Below, one piece after another: positions 5,154 to 5,754 of a DNA stretch of 5,754 bases. Position numbers and translations under genes: made by a program. Every line of letters starts with the position of its first letter. The first letter of the stretch is position 1. Below the pieces are notes generated by a model. That model searched no databases. It saw only the letters and a list, made by a program, of their open reading frames with translations, and had not been told where the DNA came from. Source of the stretch: Rhodoferax sp. (GTDB lineage: Bacteria > Pseudomonadota > Gammaproteobacteria > Burkholderiales > Burkholderiaceae_C); assembly GCA_030683195.1 (NCBI GenBank), contig JAUXQA010000360.1, forward strand, positions 1-5,754, in the 5' to 3' direction.

Positions 5154-5754
5154 TCAGGTTCTCACTGTCGCACAGAAGCGCTCGCCATCGCGCCGGCCCA
5201 AGTCAAAAGCGCGCTGCAAGGCGACTTCATTGGTGTAGTCCCAAGCGCCGACCGGAATCGGTTGAGATGGCTGTACATACGTGCGTCCGGGCACTGAAGG
5301 CAACTTCCTGAAGGGCCTTGTCAGCAGCACCAACGTTTCGCCCGAATTTTGGGCGACACCTTCGATCGGCACATTGCTCACCAGACTCCCGTCCAGCAGC
5401 GCGACGCCGTTGCGCCTTGCCTGCGGCGTGAGTGGTGGCACGCAGGATGAAGCAATAATCAGGTCGGCGAGCGCACCAGGTGTAGCGCAATCTTGCACTG
5501 AGACGTAAAGCGGCCTGAAACCGACACGCTGCCCCATCGCCGAGTGAACTGCGCCTTTATGACAGGCTTTGATGCCGAATGCAGCCACGCCCAGCAGCAT
5601 CGCCAACTGGGCAAACGCCCATCGCGGCGGGCACGAAACCAGCACCTTGATCGCAGGCCCTTGGTGCAGGCGTGACAACGCCTGCATGTCGATGCTGGCA
5701 AGTAGGGTCTCGCGGTAGATGTCGCCATGCGGGAAGACCGGCCGCGAACACAGC
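5154..5754 (-). CDS. patatin-like phospholipase family protein, C-terminal part (runs off right edge)
   Basis: About 200 residues are open from the right edge to TGA at 5156-5154; the frame continues past the ATG at 5687, so that ATG is not the true start. Patatin-like enzymes are Ser-Asp dyad lipid acyl hydrolases. The visible half contains IIASSCVPP, matching the conserved A-S-x-x-x-P-P segment, and LLDGSLVSNVP, matching the DG[G/A] motif that carries the catalytic Asp (codon 5393-5391); the third position is Ser rather than the usual Gly. The oxyanion-hole glycines and the GxSxG nucleophile elbow lie beyond the window. The tail ends in an Arg-rich helix (AFDLGRRDGERF) typical of the family. 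No signal or membrane segment can be judged. It faces the porin gene tail to tail. Confidence 0.82.
   Translation of the reverse strand, partial: LCSRPVFPHGDIYRETLLASIDMQALSRLHQGPAIKVLVSCPPRWAFAQLAMLLGVAAFGIKACHKGAVHSAMGQRVGFRPLYVSVQDCATPGALADLIIASSCVPPLTPQARRNGVALLDGSLVSNVPIEGVAQNSGETLVLLTRPFRKLPSVPGRTYVQPSQPIPVGAWDYTNEVALQRAFDLGRRDGERFCATVRT

Noticed and set aside
5003..5311. Plus-strand open frame downstream of the porin
   Set aside because: No ribosome site, overlaps the end of the patatin gene on the other strand, and has no recognisable sequence features.
1..5754. CRISPR array, tRNA, rRNA, transposon ends, phage or defence genes
   Set aside because: No regularly spaced repeats, tRNA cloverleaf, transposase or terminal inverted repeats were seen on either strand; the genes present are ordinary metabolic and envelope genes.

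Overview
The window looks like a GC-rich betaproteobacterial chromosome segment, most likely from Comamonadaceae (Rhodoferax/Polaromonas/Acidovorax relatives). The basis is the style of the proteins (a betaproteobacterial general porin ending in Phe, a DUF4394 lipoprotein, a long PanE-type reductase) and an AT-rich TGCTAT...ATAGCA-type palindrome between genes. The taxon is inferred from protein style, not from a marker gene. Both window edges cut through genes.

Layout, left to right: (1) 1-822, minus strand, the N-terminal part of an MgtA-like P-type cation ATPase. Its last codons at the left edge are a copy of its own N-terminus, so the edge lies on a duplication or chimeric junction. (2) 823-1149, a non-coding stretch. 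It holds the ATPase leader (two competing hairpins and a 9-codon upstream ORF overlapping the ATPase start as TGATG) and the intrinsic terminator of the next gene. (3) 1150-1521, minus, a small exported Ala/Lys-rich protein with a 32-residue-period repeat. (4) 1714-2583, minus, a DUF4394 lipoprotein. (5) 2833-3837, minus, a ketopantoate reductase family protein. (6) 3838-4054, a divergent intergenic region with two perfect palindromes. (7) 4055-4993, plus, a porin. (8) 4994-5153, a convergent spacer with a hairpin. (9) 5154 to the right edge, minus, the C-terminal part of a patatin-like phospholipase.

These genes do not form an obvious pathway. The minus-strand genes are separated by gaps of roughly 190-330 bp and probably have separate promoters. 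Four of the six products are envelope or membrane proteins or are predicted to be exported (ATPase, exported small protein, lipoprotein, porin). No CRISPR array, tRNA, rRNA, insertion sequence or defence system is visible. The most interesting signals are the ATPase leader architecture, which is reminiscent in logic of enterobacterial mgtA leaders, and the in-frame self-duplication junction at the left edge.
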